A DNA stretch of 41,362 nucleotides from Acidobacteriaceae bacterium (GCA_030041515.1 JASHNS010000120.1:1-41362), one strand, 5' to 3'. Numbered from the stretch's first letter, positions 23,474 to 32,012 are shown. The notes: generated by a model from the letters alone, not told the origin. Numbers and translations are program-made.

Positions 23474-24010
23474 ATGCAGACTGAATCGGCCCTCGAATCC
23501 GTGGCATTCCGGAAGGTTCAAGCACGGGCGCACCACGACCGGTGGATCGTCGCTATTGGTGTTTTCAAATTGCTGCAGACAGCGGCTTGGTTACTGCTGG
23601 GATTCGGAGCGCTGCGGCTTCTGCACAAGGACGTTCTGGACGTCGCTGAGCACTGGATTCTGGCTCTGCGGTTCAATCCCGAAGGACATTTTGTGAGCCT
23701 GCTGCTGGGCAAGCTGGCGCTGCTCGATCCGCATCGGCTGAAGCAGATCAGCGCGGCCATCTTCGGGATGGCGGCGCTGGACGCGATCGAGGGAGCGGGC
23801 CTTGTGCTGGAGAAGACGTGGGCGGAGTTTGTGACGCTGATCCTGACTGCGTCGTTTCTGCCCTGGGAGATGATCGGAGTATTTCAACACCCAACCCGAA
23901 TTCGCGCGGCACTCGCGGTCATTAACCTGGCGGTGGTGCTTTATCTGCTGTGGTTTGTGAAAATGAGAATGCGGGAGCGGCGACTGAGGCGAGCGAGCAG
24001 GAAGCCGTAG
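23474..24010 (+). CDS. DUF2127 family membrane protein
   Basis: A 178-residue integral membrane protein of unknown function. The DUF2127 pattern is visible: IVAIGVFKLLQTAAWLLLGF with the early Phe-Lys pair, then HWILALRFNPEGHFVSLLLG, IFGMAALDAIEGAGLVLEKT, and the closing LPWEMIGVFQHPTRIRAALA followed by a last span and a basic tail (RMRERRLRRASRKP). About four spans are expected. The ATG at 23474 was chosen from the family start and has no strong ribosome binding site; an in-frame start at 23402 is possible. It lies 15 bases before the FAD oxidoreductase and about 100 after dxs, so the three may share a transcript. Confidence 0.8.
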   Translation: MQTESALESVAFRKVQARAHHDRWIVAIGVFKLLQTAAWLLLGFGALRLLHKDVLDVAEHWILALRFNPEGHFVSLLLGKLALLDPHRLKQISAAIFGMAALDAIEGAGLVLEKTWAEFVTLILTASFLPWEMIGVFQHPTRIRAALAVINLAVVLYLLWFVKMRMRERRLRRASRKP

Positions 24011-24025
24011 CGGAGAATTGAAACG

Positions 24026-25432
24026 ATGCGGCACGCAAGCGTGATCGGAGCGGGCCCAAACGGACTGGCGGCGGCCGTGGTGCTGGCGCGGGCCGGACTC
24101 AAGGTGCAGGTGTTTGAAGCCGAAGCGCAGGTCGGCGGCGCGGCGCGCACGATGGAATTGACGCTGCCTGGCTTCCGACACGATTTCGGATCGGCCATAC
24201 ATCCCATGGGTGCTGGATCGCCCTTCTTTTCATCGCTGCCGCTGGCCGATCACGGGCTACAGTGGGTGCACGGCACAGCGCCGCTGGCGCATCCGCTGGA
24301 GGACGGGACGGCGGTCACCCTTGAGCACAGCCTGCGCGACCAGGCGACCGAACTGGGTGAGGACGGGCGTGAGTGGCGCGAAATGATGGAACCGCTGGCG
24401 GCGAACTGGAGGGATTTTGTGGTCGATGCGTTAGGACCGCCGATGCGTCTGCCGCGGCGCCCAGTGATGATGGCGCGATTCGGACGACTGGCCATCCAGC
24501 CGGCACGGACGTTGGCGAAGCGGTTTCGCGGCGAACGGGCGCGCGCGTTGTGGGCGGGACTGGCGGGGCACTCGTTCCTGAGTCTGGACGCGGGGCTGAG
24601 CTCAGCGACGGGGCTGGTGCTGGGGGCGGCGGCGCATGCGGTGGGATGGCCGGTGGCGCGCGGCGGGTCGCAGGCGATTGCGGATGCGCTGATGTCGTTG
24701 CTGGCGCAACTTGGGGGCACGGTCGAGACGGGGCGCAAGGTCGGCTCGCTGGATCAGATCGAAGCGGGCGATGGGCCAGTGCTCTGCGATCTGACGCCGC
24801 GGCAATTGCTGGGGGTGGCCGGGGAGCGGCTCCAGAAGACGTATCGCAAGGCGATGGAGGACTTTCGCTACGGGCCGGGCGCATTCAAGATCGACTACGC
24901 TCTGTCGGAGCCGATTCCGTGGCGGGCGCGGGAGTGCAGCCGGTCACTGACGGTGCATCTGGGGGGCACGTTGGAGGAGATCGCGCGGTCGGAGGACGCG
25001 CTGTCGCGGGGACAGATTGCGGAGCAGCCCTTTGTGCTGGTGGCGCAGCCGACTCTGTTCGACCGGACGCGAGCACCGGAAGGGAAGCATGTCGCGTGGG
25101 CGTACTGCCATGTGCCAAACGGTTCGAGGGTGGACATGACAAGCCGGATCGAGGCGCAACTGGAGCGGTTTGCGCCGGGATTCCGCGATTGTGTGCTGGC
25201 GCGGCAGGTGCTGGCACCGGAAAAGCTGGAAGCGATGGACGCGAACCTGGTGGGCGGGGACGTGAACGGAGGCGAGCTGTCGATGCGGCAATTCTTGCTG
25301 CGGCCAGCGCTGGGGAATTACTACACGGGAACGAAGAATCTGTATGTGTGCTCAGCGTCAACGCCGCCAGGCGGAGGGGTGCACGGGATGTGCGGGTACC
25401 ATGCGGCGCAGATGGCGCTGCGGCGGATGTGA
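24026..25432 (+). CDS. FAD-dependent oxidoreductase, phytoene desaturase-like
   Basis: A 468-residue flavoprotein. The N-terminal dinucleotide motif VIGAGPNGLAAAVVLARAGL is followed by VFEAEAQVGGAART and FRHDFGSAIHPMG, the start pattern of the phytoene dehydrogenase/amine oxidase superfamily. The middle contains VARGGSQAIADALMSLLAQL, the usual second FAD contact region. The C-terminus, CSASTPPGGGVHGMCGYHAA, is the flavin-binding end motif. The substrate is unknown: similar proteins are often annotated only as NAD(P)/FAD oxidoreductases, and no phytoene synthase is nearby, so a carotenoid role is not supported beyond its position after dxs. Confidence 0.88.
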   Translation: MRHASVIGAGPNGLAAAVVLARAGLKVQVFEAEAQVGGAARTMELTLPGFRHDFGSAIHPMGAGSPFFSSLPLADHGLQWVHGTAPLAHPLEDGTAVTLEHSLRDQATELGEDGREWREMMEPLAANWRDFVVDALGPPMRLPRRPVMMARFGRLAIQPARTLAKRFRGERARALWAGLAGHSFLSLDAGLSSATGLVLGAAAHAVGWPVARGGSQAIADALMSLLAQLGGTVETGRKVGSLDQIEAGDGPVLCDLTPRQLLGVAGERLQKTYRKAMEDFRYGPGAFKIDYALSEPIPWRARECSRSLTVHLGGTLEEIARSEDALSRGQIAEQPFVLVAQPTLFDRTRAPEGKHVAWAYCHVPNGSRVDMTSRIEAQLERFAPGFRDCVLARQVLAPEKLEAMDANLVGGDVNGGELSMRQFLLRPALGNYYTGTKNLYVCSASTPPGGGVHGMCGYHAAQMALRRM

Positions 25433-25489
25433 GTACCGAGCACAGAGCACAGAGCTCCGACACCAACAGCTGAAAACCAGGGACTGAAT

Positions 25490-26041
25490 TCAGGCGGAGC
25501 GGGCGGAAGCCAGATCTTTTACGGAAGCCATGGCGCGAGCGGTGAGGCGCTGTTTTGACTCGTTCATGCCGGCCCAGGGATCGCGCTTCAGTCGAGATTT
25601 CCATTCGGAATAATTGGCGACGGAGAACTGTTTGGGGTCGGTGCGGCCGAGCTCGGCCCAGGCGAGAGGAATGGCGACGCGGGCTCCGGCGCGGGCGCGC
25701 GGCGAGAAGGGCGCGACGGCGGTGGCGCCGCGCTCGTTGCGGAGATAGTCGAGAAAGATGCGCCCACTGCGGGCGGCTTTGGTCATCTTCGTCAGATAGA
25801 GCTTCGGATTGGCGCGCTCCATCATCAGGACGAAGTTGTGCGCGAAGTCCTTGACGGCGGGCCACTCGTGCTCCGACAGCAGGGGCGCGACGACGTGGAG
25901 GCCTTTGCCGCCGGTGGATTTGACGAAGGACTCGAGGCCAAGCTGCTTCAACAGGCGTCGGACCTCGCGGGCGCTTTCGATGAGGCGGTCCCAGGGCAGT
26001 GAAGGATCGGGATCGAGGTCGATGATGAGGCGGTCGGGGGT
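25490..26041 (-). pseudogene. ligD: Severed C-terminal part of LigD polymerase domain
   Basis: This frame continues the ligD frame directly past the TAA at 26042-26044. It carries TPDRLIIDLDPDPSLPWDRL, which holds the two catalytic metal-binding aspartates of the polymerase/primase module. ESFVKSTGGKGLHVVAPL follows, then RSGRIFLDYLRNERGATAVA with the third aspartate, and a normal C-terminus with PLAWAELG. It could be made separately only by reinitiation: the first in-frame ATG (25951) lies after the DLD motif and would give an incomplete domain. There is no frameshift; one codon change would restore a 953-residue LigD. Confidence 0.85.
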
Positions 26042-28351
26042 TTAGAGCGCCTCGTTGCGCGAGCCCCAGGGATGGATTTCGAGCACGCCCATCTGCGCGA
26101 GGCCGACGAGGCCTTCTGCAGTGGACAGCGTAAGGTATTGCTCAGGCTTGCCGCCATTTTTCGGAGGGACGGGAACGCTGTCGACGCCTGCAGGGACGCC
26201 CATACCGATGTGCTTCTGGAAGAAGCAGGGTCTGCCGGAGCCTTCCGGGCAGCGGACCAGGCTGAGGGGCCGGCCGGCGATATGCGGCAGCATGTATGAG
26301 GCGATGGCGGCGTAATATTCGGCGAGCTGGCGCTTGGTGAGTTGCGATTGCTCATCGAGGATTTTGTTGGGATGGGTGAGGCGCACGCCGGCGACTTCTT
26401 CTGCGGTGCCGGAGCGGGTTTTGGCGGCGACCGAGCGAGGCGCGGTGTGACGCGCGGAATGCGTGGTGTGGTTCGCGGCGTGTTTTGAGGGAGAAGAAGA
26501 TTGTTTCGAGGCTGCTGTGCGCGCAGGAGTGCGGGGCGCAGCTGACGGCGATTCGCGCGTGACCTCTTTGGGGTCCTTGTCTTCGCGGAGGCCGAGGAAA
26601 GCCGCCTGGCGGATATTACCGCCTGCAGTCCAGGTAGAGAAGCGGGCTTCAGCCAGCAGGTTTGGCTTGACCCAGATCGCGTCTTTCCTGGCTTCGGCGG
26701 GCGGGTGGTCGAAGGGCGGTTGCGATTGCTTTAGCTTCGTGAGCTGCGTGCGGAGCGAAGTGCGCATCTTCTGGTCGAAGCCCGTGCCGGTGCGGCCAGC
26801 GTAGACGAGACGGCCATGATCGTAATACCCGAGGAGCAGCGCGCCGATGGCGTGACGGTCTTTGGAGTGGGGCGTGAATCCGCCGATGACAAACTCCTGC
26901 TGAAGGAAACATTTCGCTTTGATCCAGTCGTGGGCGCGGCCCGAGCGCCACGGGGCGTTGGCGCGCTTCGAGACGACGCCTTCGGCGCCCATCTTGCAGG
27001 CGCGGCGGAACATCTCGGCGCCTTGCGCACGGACGTGGCTGCTGTAGCGGAGGACTGAGTTGTCGCCGAGCTGGTTGAAAAGACCTTCGAGGATGGTTTT
27101 GCGCTGATCGAGGGGAAGGCCGCGCAGATTGTGGCCGTCGAGATGGAGGAGATCGAAGGCGAAGTAGGTGAGGGGGTGGGGAGCACTCTCGTCGAAGGCT
27201 GCCTGCAGGTCGGCGAAGCTGGTGCCGCCCTGCTCGTTGAGGACGACGACTTCGCCGTCGAGGATCGCAGCTTGCACGGGGAGCTGCTCGGCGGCTTCGG
27301 CAATGGCCTCCATGCGAGGGGTCCAGTCAAGGCCTTTGCGGGTGTAGAGGCGTACGCGGCGGCGCGATCCCTGGGAATCGATGTGGATCTGGATACGGTA
27401 GCCGTCGAGCTTGAGCTCGTGCAGCCAGTCTTCGCCTTCAGGCGGTTCGGCGGCGGAAGTGGCGAGCTCAGGAGAGATGAAGGCGGGCAATTTCTCTTTG
27501 GGAGCAGTCTTCAGGAGGGCGACCCGTTCGGGTGCTGGTCGTCCAAGCAGGCCCTTCCTGGCGGGAGTTGAGACCTTCTCCGCGGGCGCGTCCGATTTGC
27601 GCGCGAGGCGGGAGTGGTTGGCGGGCGGCTTCTTCGTGGACTGAGTGCCGGCGTTGGAATTCCAGACGTGGTCCTCGGCGGCAGCGATTTCGTCGAGGCT
27701 GCGGCCGGTGACGGCGCTGTTGGGCTCTTCATCGGTGATGCAGGGATCTTTCGGGCTTCGGGCGAACTCGTCACGCTCCTTGATGAGGAGCCAGTTAGGC
27801 TTGTCGGAGCGGCCGAAGCGGTGGCCGTGCATGCGGACGAGGACCCAATGCCCCTGCAGTTTTTTGCCGTACAGGGCGAATTTCAGATTGCCTTTGCGCA
27901 GGCCCTCGTCGACGTCGACGAGCGGCTCCCACGTGCCCTGATCCCAGACCATCACCGTGCCCCCGCCGTATTGGCCTTTGGGGATGGCGCCTTCGAATCC
28001 GCCGTACTCAATGGGGTGGTCCTCGACTTCGACCGCGAGGCGCTTGTCGGCAGGATTGTAGCTGGGGCCTTTGGTGACAGCCCAGCTTTTGAGGACGCCG
28101 CGCCAGCCGAGGCGGAAGTCGTAGTGAAGGCGCGTGGCGGCGTGCTTCTGGATGACGAAGGGGAGAGCTTGTTTGGCCGGGGTTTTGGCGTTCGAGCCAC
28201 CGCGGGGTTCCGCGGTCATTTTGAAGTCGCGCATGGCGCGGTATCGGGCGAGCTGCTTGTCGACTTCGGCGGAAGGCGAGGAGCGGGCGGCGCGGGATTG
28301 GGTTTTGGCTGCTGTGTGGCCGGTGGCGGGTTTGGGCTTGGTTTTCTGCAT
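26042..28351 (-). CDS. ligD: ATP-dependent DNA ligase D, truncated by an in-frame stop in the polymerase domain
   Basis: LigD repairs double-strand breaks with Ku by end joining. Module order here is 3'-phosphoesterase (about 20-190; HAATRLHYDFRLGWRGVLKS, then AIPKGQYGGGTVMVWDQG), ligase (about 290-620; the nucleotidyl Lys is at about 314 in ELKLDGYRI, then ILDGEVVVL and MGAEGVVSKR), an Ala/Ser/Thr/Lys-rich linker, and polymerase (from about 660; LTHPNKILD, LVRCPEGSGRPCFFQKH, LEIHPWGSRNEAL). The TAA at 26042-26044 stands where homologues normally have Glu and cuts the chain before the DLD active site. The phosphoesterase and ligase modules remain intact. No Ku gene is in the window. GGAAG touches the ATG at 28351. 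Confidence 0.93.
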   Translation of the reverse strand: MQKTKPKPATGHTAAKTQSRAARSSPSAEVDKQLARYRAMRDFKMTAEPRGGSNAKTPAKQALPFVIQKHAATRLHYDFRLGWRGVLKSWAVTKGPSYNPADKRLAVEVEDHPIEYGGFEGAIPKGQYGGGTVMVWDQGTWEPLVDVDEGLRKGNLKFALYGKKLQGHWVLVRMHGHRFGRSDKPNWLLIKERDEFARSPKDPCITDEEPNSAVTGRSLDEIAAAEDHVWNSNAGTQSTKKPPANHSRLARKSDAPAEKVSTPARKGLLGRPAPERVALLKTAPKEKLPAFISPELATSAAEPPEGEDWLHELKLDGYRIQIHIDSQGSRRRVRLYTRKGLDWTPRMEAIAEAAEQLPVQAAILDGEVVVLNEQGGTSFADLQAAFDESAPHPLTYFAFDLLHLDGHNLRGLPLDQRKTILEGLFNQLGDNSVLRYSSHVRAQGAEMFRRACKMGAEGVVSKRANAPWRSGRAHDWIKAKCFLQQEFVIGGFTPHSKDRHAIGALLLGYYDHGRLVYAGRTGTGFDQKMRTSLRTQLTKLKQSQPPFDHPPAEARKDAIWVKPNLLAEARFSTWTAGGNIRQAAFLGLREDKDPKEVTRESPSAAPRTPARTAASKQSSSPSKHAANHTTHSARHTAPRSVAAKTRSGTAEEVAGVRLTHPNKILDEQSQLTKRQLAEYYAAIASYMLPHIAGRPLSLVRCPEGSGRPCFFQKHIGMGVPAGVDSVPVPPKNGGKPEQYLTLSTAEGLVGLAQMGVLEIHPWGSRNEAL

Positions 28352-28381
28352 CTTCCAGTTGGAGTCAACGGCGGCGACATG

Positions 28382-28448
28382 GGCTGCCAGAAATCTATGT
28401 CATTCCCACCCCGTCGTTCAAAAGCGGGACGACAAGGGTGGGGCAGCC
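28382..28448. repeat. Dispersed hairpin element, family 2, copy 2
   Basis: CCCACCC (28405-28411) pairs with GGGTGGG (28436-28442), as in the copy at 6982. The inner stem is different: GTCGTTC (28413-28419) pairs with GGACGAC (28427-28433), with one wobble. In addition GGCTGCC (28382-28388) and GGCAGCC (28442-28448) can pair outside; the second shares base 28442 with the GGGTGGG arm. The element fills the gap between ligD and the DUF3592-like gene. Confidence 0.7.
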
Positions 28449-28452
28449 AATG

Positions 28453-28866
28453 CTAGCCGATCTGGAGGGCACCGGTCATGCGCAGGTCGTGGTCGAGGAC
28501 AACAGAGACGGCGGGCTTGTCTTCCTGGTAGCGAACCTGGATGTGGCGTCCGCGCAGCGCTTCGGCGAATAGCTCCGCCTGCGGCTTGCGGCGGAAATGG
28601 CGGGAATACCTGCCATAGTGATATTCGGAGCGGGCGAAGTAGCGGTACTGCACGACAACCGTGTAGCCATTCTTATGCCGGACGGTGACCGACTGGACTT
28701 CACCGTCGGCGCTGGGCCAGCCGGCCGCGCGGCGCTGACGCAGCTTCTGCCACAGGGTTTGGCCGCCCAGGGCGCCTCCGCCGCCGACGATGACGGGGAA
28801 GAAGCCGTGGAAGAGAGAGTAGACCGGTTCCCACCAGTTCCACCAATGGCCGTGGAGCGGAATCAT
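28453..28866 (-). CDS. DUF3592-like small protein
   Basis: A 137-residue protein of unknown function. The Trp-rich start (LHGHWWNWWEPVYSLF) is followed by one hydrophobic stretch with GFFPVIVGGGGALGG, probably a membrane contact. Then comes a beta-rich domain: GWPSADGEVQSVTVRHKNGY, VVVQYRYFARSEYHYGRYSR, and GRHIQVRYQEDKPAVSVVL. 'WP...G.V', 'Y.Y...G..Y.g.y.R' and 'V.VRY.p..P..S.l' are DUF3592-type features. It lies downstream of hppD on the opposite strand, separated by a divergent gap of about 220 bases, and upstream of ligD on the same strand with a repeat between. Confidence 0.7.
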   Translation of the reverse strand: MIPLHGHWWNWWEPVYSLFHGFFPVIVGGGGALGGQTLWQKLRQRRAAGWPSADGEVQSVTVRHKNGYTVVVQYRYFARSEYHYGRYSRHFRRKPQAELFAEALRGRHIQVRYQEDKPAVSVVLDHDLRMTGALQIG

Positions 28867-29089
28867 AATGGCTCACAGAATACGCCAGAGGGCAAAATAA
28901 GCTGGCGGGACAGGCGACGCGGGCAGTGCAAAATTCGTCAGTTGTTTATGGGGAGCGCACTGGCCAATGGAGGCAGCGCGGGTTTATTGTAATCAGTCGC
29001 AGAGGGCCCCACCGCGTCCCCCATGCCGGCGAGCCGAAAGGGTGGCCGGTCTCGCGAAGGCCGCAGCGCATACGAAGGAGATGTTGAGT

Positions 29090-30217
29090 ATGGCAACTGT
29101 ACTGCAGAATCCGGAAACCGCCGCACAGAAGGACTTTCTTCCCCTGAATGGGACCGACCACGTGGAATTTTACGTGGGGAACGCACGCCAGGCTTCCTAT
29201 TTTTACCGGCTGGCGTTCGGGATGAAGCTGGTGGCCTATGCCGGTCCGGAGACGGGCGTGCGGGATCGCGCGTCGTATGTGGTGCAGCAGGAGAAGATCC
29301 GGTTTGTGCTGACGACGCCGCTGCGTCCCGATGGAGAGATTGCCGAGCACGTGCGGGTGCATGGCGACGGCGTGCGCGACGTGGCGCTGTGGGTAGATGA
29401 CGCGCGGCAGGCCTGGAAAGAGACGACGAAGCGCGGGGCGAGGAGCGTGCGTGAGCCGTTTGAGATGAAGGACGAGCACGGGTTGGTGCGGATGGCTTCG
29501 ATTGCGGCGTATGGCGATACGCTTCACTCGTTTGTGGAGCGCGGCGAGTACAAGGGGCCGTTTTTGCCGGGCTATCGGGCGGAGCCGGAAGACCAGCTGG
29601 CGCGGCCGACGGGGCTGAAGTACGTCGACCACATGGTGGGCAATGTGGGCTGGAACGAGATGAATCGCTGGGTGGATTTCTACGCGACGATCATGGGCTT
29701 CTCGTTGTACCAGCACTTCGACGACAAGGACATTTCGACGGAGTACTCCGCGCTGATGTCGAAGGTGATGGCGAACGGGAACGGGCGGGTGAAGTTCCCG
29801 ATCAACGAGCCGGCGGAAGGACGGAGGAAGTCCCAGATCGAGGAGTATCTGGAGTTTTATCACGGGCCGGGCGTGCAGCACATCGCGATGGCGACGAACG
29901 ACATTCTGGAAACGGTGAGCCGGCTGCAGGCGCAGGGCGTGAAGTTCCTGACCGTGCCGCACACGTATTACACGGAGCTGGAAGGGCGCGTGGGCAAGAT
30001 CGACGAGCCGATCGACGAGCTGGAGAAGCTGGGGATCCTGGTAGATCGGGACGATGAAGGCTACATGCTGCAGATCTTCACGAAGCCTGTGGAGGATCGG
30101 CCGACGCTGTTCTACGAGATCATTCAGAGGAAGGGAAGCCGGAGTTTCGGCAAGGGAAACTTTAAGGCGCTGTTCGAGGCGATTGAGCGGGAACAGGCGG
30201 CGAGAGGCAATCTGTAG
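29090..30217 (+). CDS. hppD: 4-hydroxyphenylpyruvate dioxygenase
   Basis: Converts 4-hydroxyphenylpyruvate to homogentisate in tyrosine degradation, using non-heme Fe(II) and oxygen. The 375-residue protein is two vicinal-oxygen-chelate halves; the catalytic C-terminal half carries the metal triad His 181 (KYVDHMVGN), His 264 (GPGVQHIAMATNDI) and Glu 343 (TLFYEIIQRKG). The end motif GSRSFGKGNFKALFEAIERE is the conserved lid helix of the family. The ATG at 29090 is preferred because AAGGAG lies 9 bases upstream; ATG 29081 would directly abut it. Homogentisate dioxygenase is not in the window. It is divergent from the DUF3592-like gene. Confidence 0.96.
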   Translation: MATVLQNPETAAQKDFLPLNGTDHVEFYVGNARQASYFYRLAFGMKLVAYAGPETGVRDRASYVVQQEKIRFVLTTPLRPDGEIAEHVRVHGDGVRDVALWVDDARQAWKETTKRGARSVREPFEMKDEHGLVRMASIAAYGDTLHSFVERGEYKGPFLPGYRAEPEDQLARPTGLKYVDHMVGNVGWNEMNRWVDFYATIMGFSLYQHFDDKDISTEYSALMSKVMANGNGRVKFPINEPAEGRRKSQIEEYLEFYHGPGVQHIAMATNDILETVSRLQAQGVKFLTVPHTYYTELEGRVGKIDEPIDELEKLGILVDRDDEGYMLQIFTKPVEDRPTLFYEIIQRKGSRSFGKGNFKALFEAIEREQAARGNL

Positions 30218-30236
30218 CGCGCGGTCTGTGACGAGC

Positions 30237-30392
30237 TTACAGGCGGGAAGAGCGTGAGCCCGGGCGGGGCGTGGTGTCTTTCGACGCGCGCGATTCGCGA
30301 AAGAAATTGAAGAGGATCCAGAACAGGATCACGATGCAGGCGGCTGTTGCTATGGCCAGGACGAGAATGGGCCAGCGGTGCAGAAGATCCAT
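30237..30392 (-). CDS. Small single-span membrane protein (51 residues)
   Basis: A 51-residue protein with one membrane span (WPILVLAIATAACIVILFWI) and a basic, Ser/Arg-rich tail (FRESRASKDTTPRPGSRSSR). A strong GAGGAAAT ribosome binding site sits 7 bases before the ATG at 30392, which is the main reason to accept it; longer open frames through the region use no such site. It lies about 100 bases downstream of the six-span membrane protein on the same strand and converges with hppD, 19 bases apart. No family is recognised. Confidence 0.65.
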   Translation of the reverse strand: MDLLHRWPILVLAIATAACIVILFWILFNFFRESRASKDTTPRPGSRSSRL

Positions 30393-30498
30393 GGGATTTC
30401 CTCTGATCCCATGAAAGCTGATGCGGCACAAGCGGGAAGCAAGGAAGGCATAAGCGATTTGTAAGGCTGCGTGATGGTGCGGCCAATGCCGCTGCGCC

Positions 30499-31212
30499 TT
30501 AGTCCGCGACCATGAGCTCGCCGGGGAGGATGGGGCGGGTGCGGGGGAGGACGCCGAAGGCGGCAAGCGCGGCCATCACGATCAACACCGCGCAGTAGAC
30601 GACGAGCTTGACGATGTCGTTGGCGTGGCCGCGGGGCAAAATCTTCCAGAGGAGAAGCAGGACGGTTTGCGCGGCGGTGACGGACCAGACGGCTCCGTAA
30701 AAATAGCGGCGCTCCCAGCCCTCGCCCTGGGTGGAGCGGCGCACGCGCGGGAGGAGTCCAAAGAGGCCGAGCGCCAGGATGGCGATCATGAGCGGGAAGT
30801 AGCCGTGCTGGTAGATCTGCTTGAGCTGCCAGCGGCCGGTGGCGACGGCTCCGATGAGCCCGGTGAGGTTGAGCAGCGCGAAATTGAGGAGGGCGTTCCA
30901 CGCGAAGGTGTAACAGATGCGGCGGTAGAGGGGGTTGGGGCGATCCTCAGTGAAGCGCAGGATGTAGGGTGCGGGCTCGGAGCCGGGGAGTTTGCCGAAG
31001 ACCAGGGCGTTGCCGGTGCCGAGGAGCACGACGGCCAGCCAGATGAGATTCGCGACGCTGCCGCCGCGAGCGAAGAGGCTGAAGGTGAGCGGGCCGGGCG
31101 CGAGGAAGAATACCCAGATCCAGATGGGCCAGTGAGCGGCGCGGTAACGGCGCGTGTTGCGAGTGCGCATTTTGCGCTGGCTGGCGTATTCGACGCGGAC
31201 GGGGATGGCCAT
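30499..31212 (-). CDS. Six-span integral membrane protein, unknown function
   Basis: A 237-residue hydrophobic protein with a basic N-terminus (YASQRKMRTRNTRRYRAAHW). Six spans are visible, around IWIWVFFLAPGPLTFSLF, NLIWLAVVLLGTGNALVFG, WNALLNFALLNLTGLIGAV, YFPLMIAILALGLFGLLP, AVWSVTAAQTVLLLLW and VVYCAVLIVMAALAAFGVLP. A cytoplasmic loop holds RFTEDRPNPLYRR. No catalytic motif or transporter signature is obvious. It starts 3 bases after the HAD phosphatase gene, so the two are co-transcribed and possibly translationally coupled. Confidence 0.75.
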   Translation of the reverse strand: MAIPVRVEYASQRKMRTRNTRRYRAAHWPIWIWVFFLAPGPLTFSLFARGGSVANLIWLAVVLLGTGNALVFGKLPGSEPAPYILRFTEDRPNPLYRRICYTFAWNALLNFALLNLTGLIGAVATGRWQLKQIYQHGYFPLMIAILALGLFGLLPRVRRSTQGEGWERRYFYGAVWSVTAAQTVLLLLWKILPRGHANDIVKLVVYCAVLIVMAALAAFGVLPRTRPILPGELMVAD

Positions 31213-31215
31213 GGT

Positions 31216-31923
31216 TCAGTGGGCTGCGGTTGCTTCAGGGCGTACGAAGGCGGGAGTGAAGCGAACCTCGATGCGATCGCCTGCCATCTGCACGTGGAGA
31301 TCTGCGAGCGAGTCGACGATCCAGTCCGCGTGGCGCAGGCTTTCGACGGAATGGGAGTGGAGCGTAGCCAAAACGGGGCAGCCGGCGGCATGACCGGCCG
31401 CGGCGCCGGAGGCGGAATCCTCGATGACGAGGCAGTCGGCGGGAGCGAACCCAACGAGGCTGGCGCCCCTGAGATACGGCTCGGGATGCGGCTTGCCGTT
31501 GGTGACCTGGCCGGCGGTGACGAGATGAGCGGGGAGCGGAACGCCGGCGTGGGCGAGGCGGCTCGCGGCGATCTTATCTGTGGCAGAAGTGACGATTGCC
31601 CAGCGATTTGCGGGTAAAGTCTCAAGAATTGAGCGAACTCCGGCGAGCATCTGAAGGCCGACCTTGTCGTCGATTTCGGTCTGCTCCAGCCACTCCAGTT
31701 CCTTCAGTGCATCGAGGTCGGGGCGGAGGAGGCGAACGGTTTCGATGGCGCGGCAGCCGTGGGCGGTGCGGACGGCCATCGCTGGATCGAGGCCGCGGAA
31801 CTGCGCCCATTTTTCCCAGGTGCGCTCGACGGAGCCGAGCGAGCTGACGAGGACGCCGTCCATGTCAAAGAGAATGGCGCGAAGGTGGAGAATGACGGGG
31901 TTCTCGGGTGGAGTCTCGCCCAT
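31216..31923 (-). CDS. HAD-superfamily phosphatase (beta-phosphoglucomutase/GPH-like)
   Basis: A 235-residue HAD hydrolase. Motif I is AILFDMDGVLVSSLGSVERT (both aspartates present), followed by a helical cap domain (WAQFRGLDPAMAVRTAHGCR, then LKELEWLEQTEIDDKVGLQM). Motif II is AIVTSATD, motif III is the Lys of VTNGKPHPEPYL, and motif IV is CLVIEDSASGAAAGHAAG. The GKPhPEpyL and ED..sG patterns and the cap size place it with sugar-phosphate phosphatases and phosphomutases; the substrate is not readable. The ATG at 31923 has GGAG only 2 bases upstream. It is divergent from hutU across 89 bases. Confidence 0.9.
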   Translation of the reverse strand: MGETPPENPVILHLRAILFDMDGVLVSSLGSVERTWEKWAQFRGLDPAMAVRTAHGCRAIETVRLLRPDLDALKELEWLEQTEIDDKVGLQMLAGVRSILETLPANRWAIVTSATDKIAASRLAHAGVPLPAHLVTAGQVTNGKPHPEPYLRGASLVGFAPADCLVIEDSASGAAAGHAAGCPVLATLHSHSVESLRHADWIVDSLADLHVQMAGDRIEVRFTPAFVRPEATAAH

Positions 31924-32012
31924 AACTCCAGAGTAACAGCGCGATGAGAGTGCGCGGGTGATGAGAAGCGGCGCGGGGTGAGATACTGCCCTGTTCGAGA
32001 GAGGCAAAGCGC

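Noticed and set aside
21494-23536. Minus-strand open frame of 680 codons
   Set aside because: Antisense to dxs, rich in Arg/His/Gln with no family features, while the plus strand encodes a full DXS.
28867-29089. Riboswitch upstream of hppD
   Set aside because: The region contains some GC-rich self-complementarity but no aptamer core I can recognise, and no terminator or ribosome-binding-site sequestering stem.
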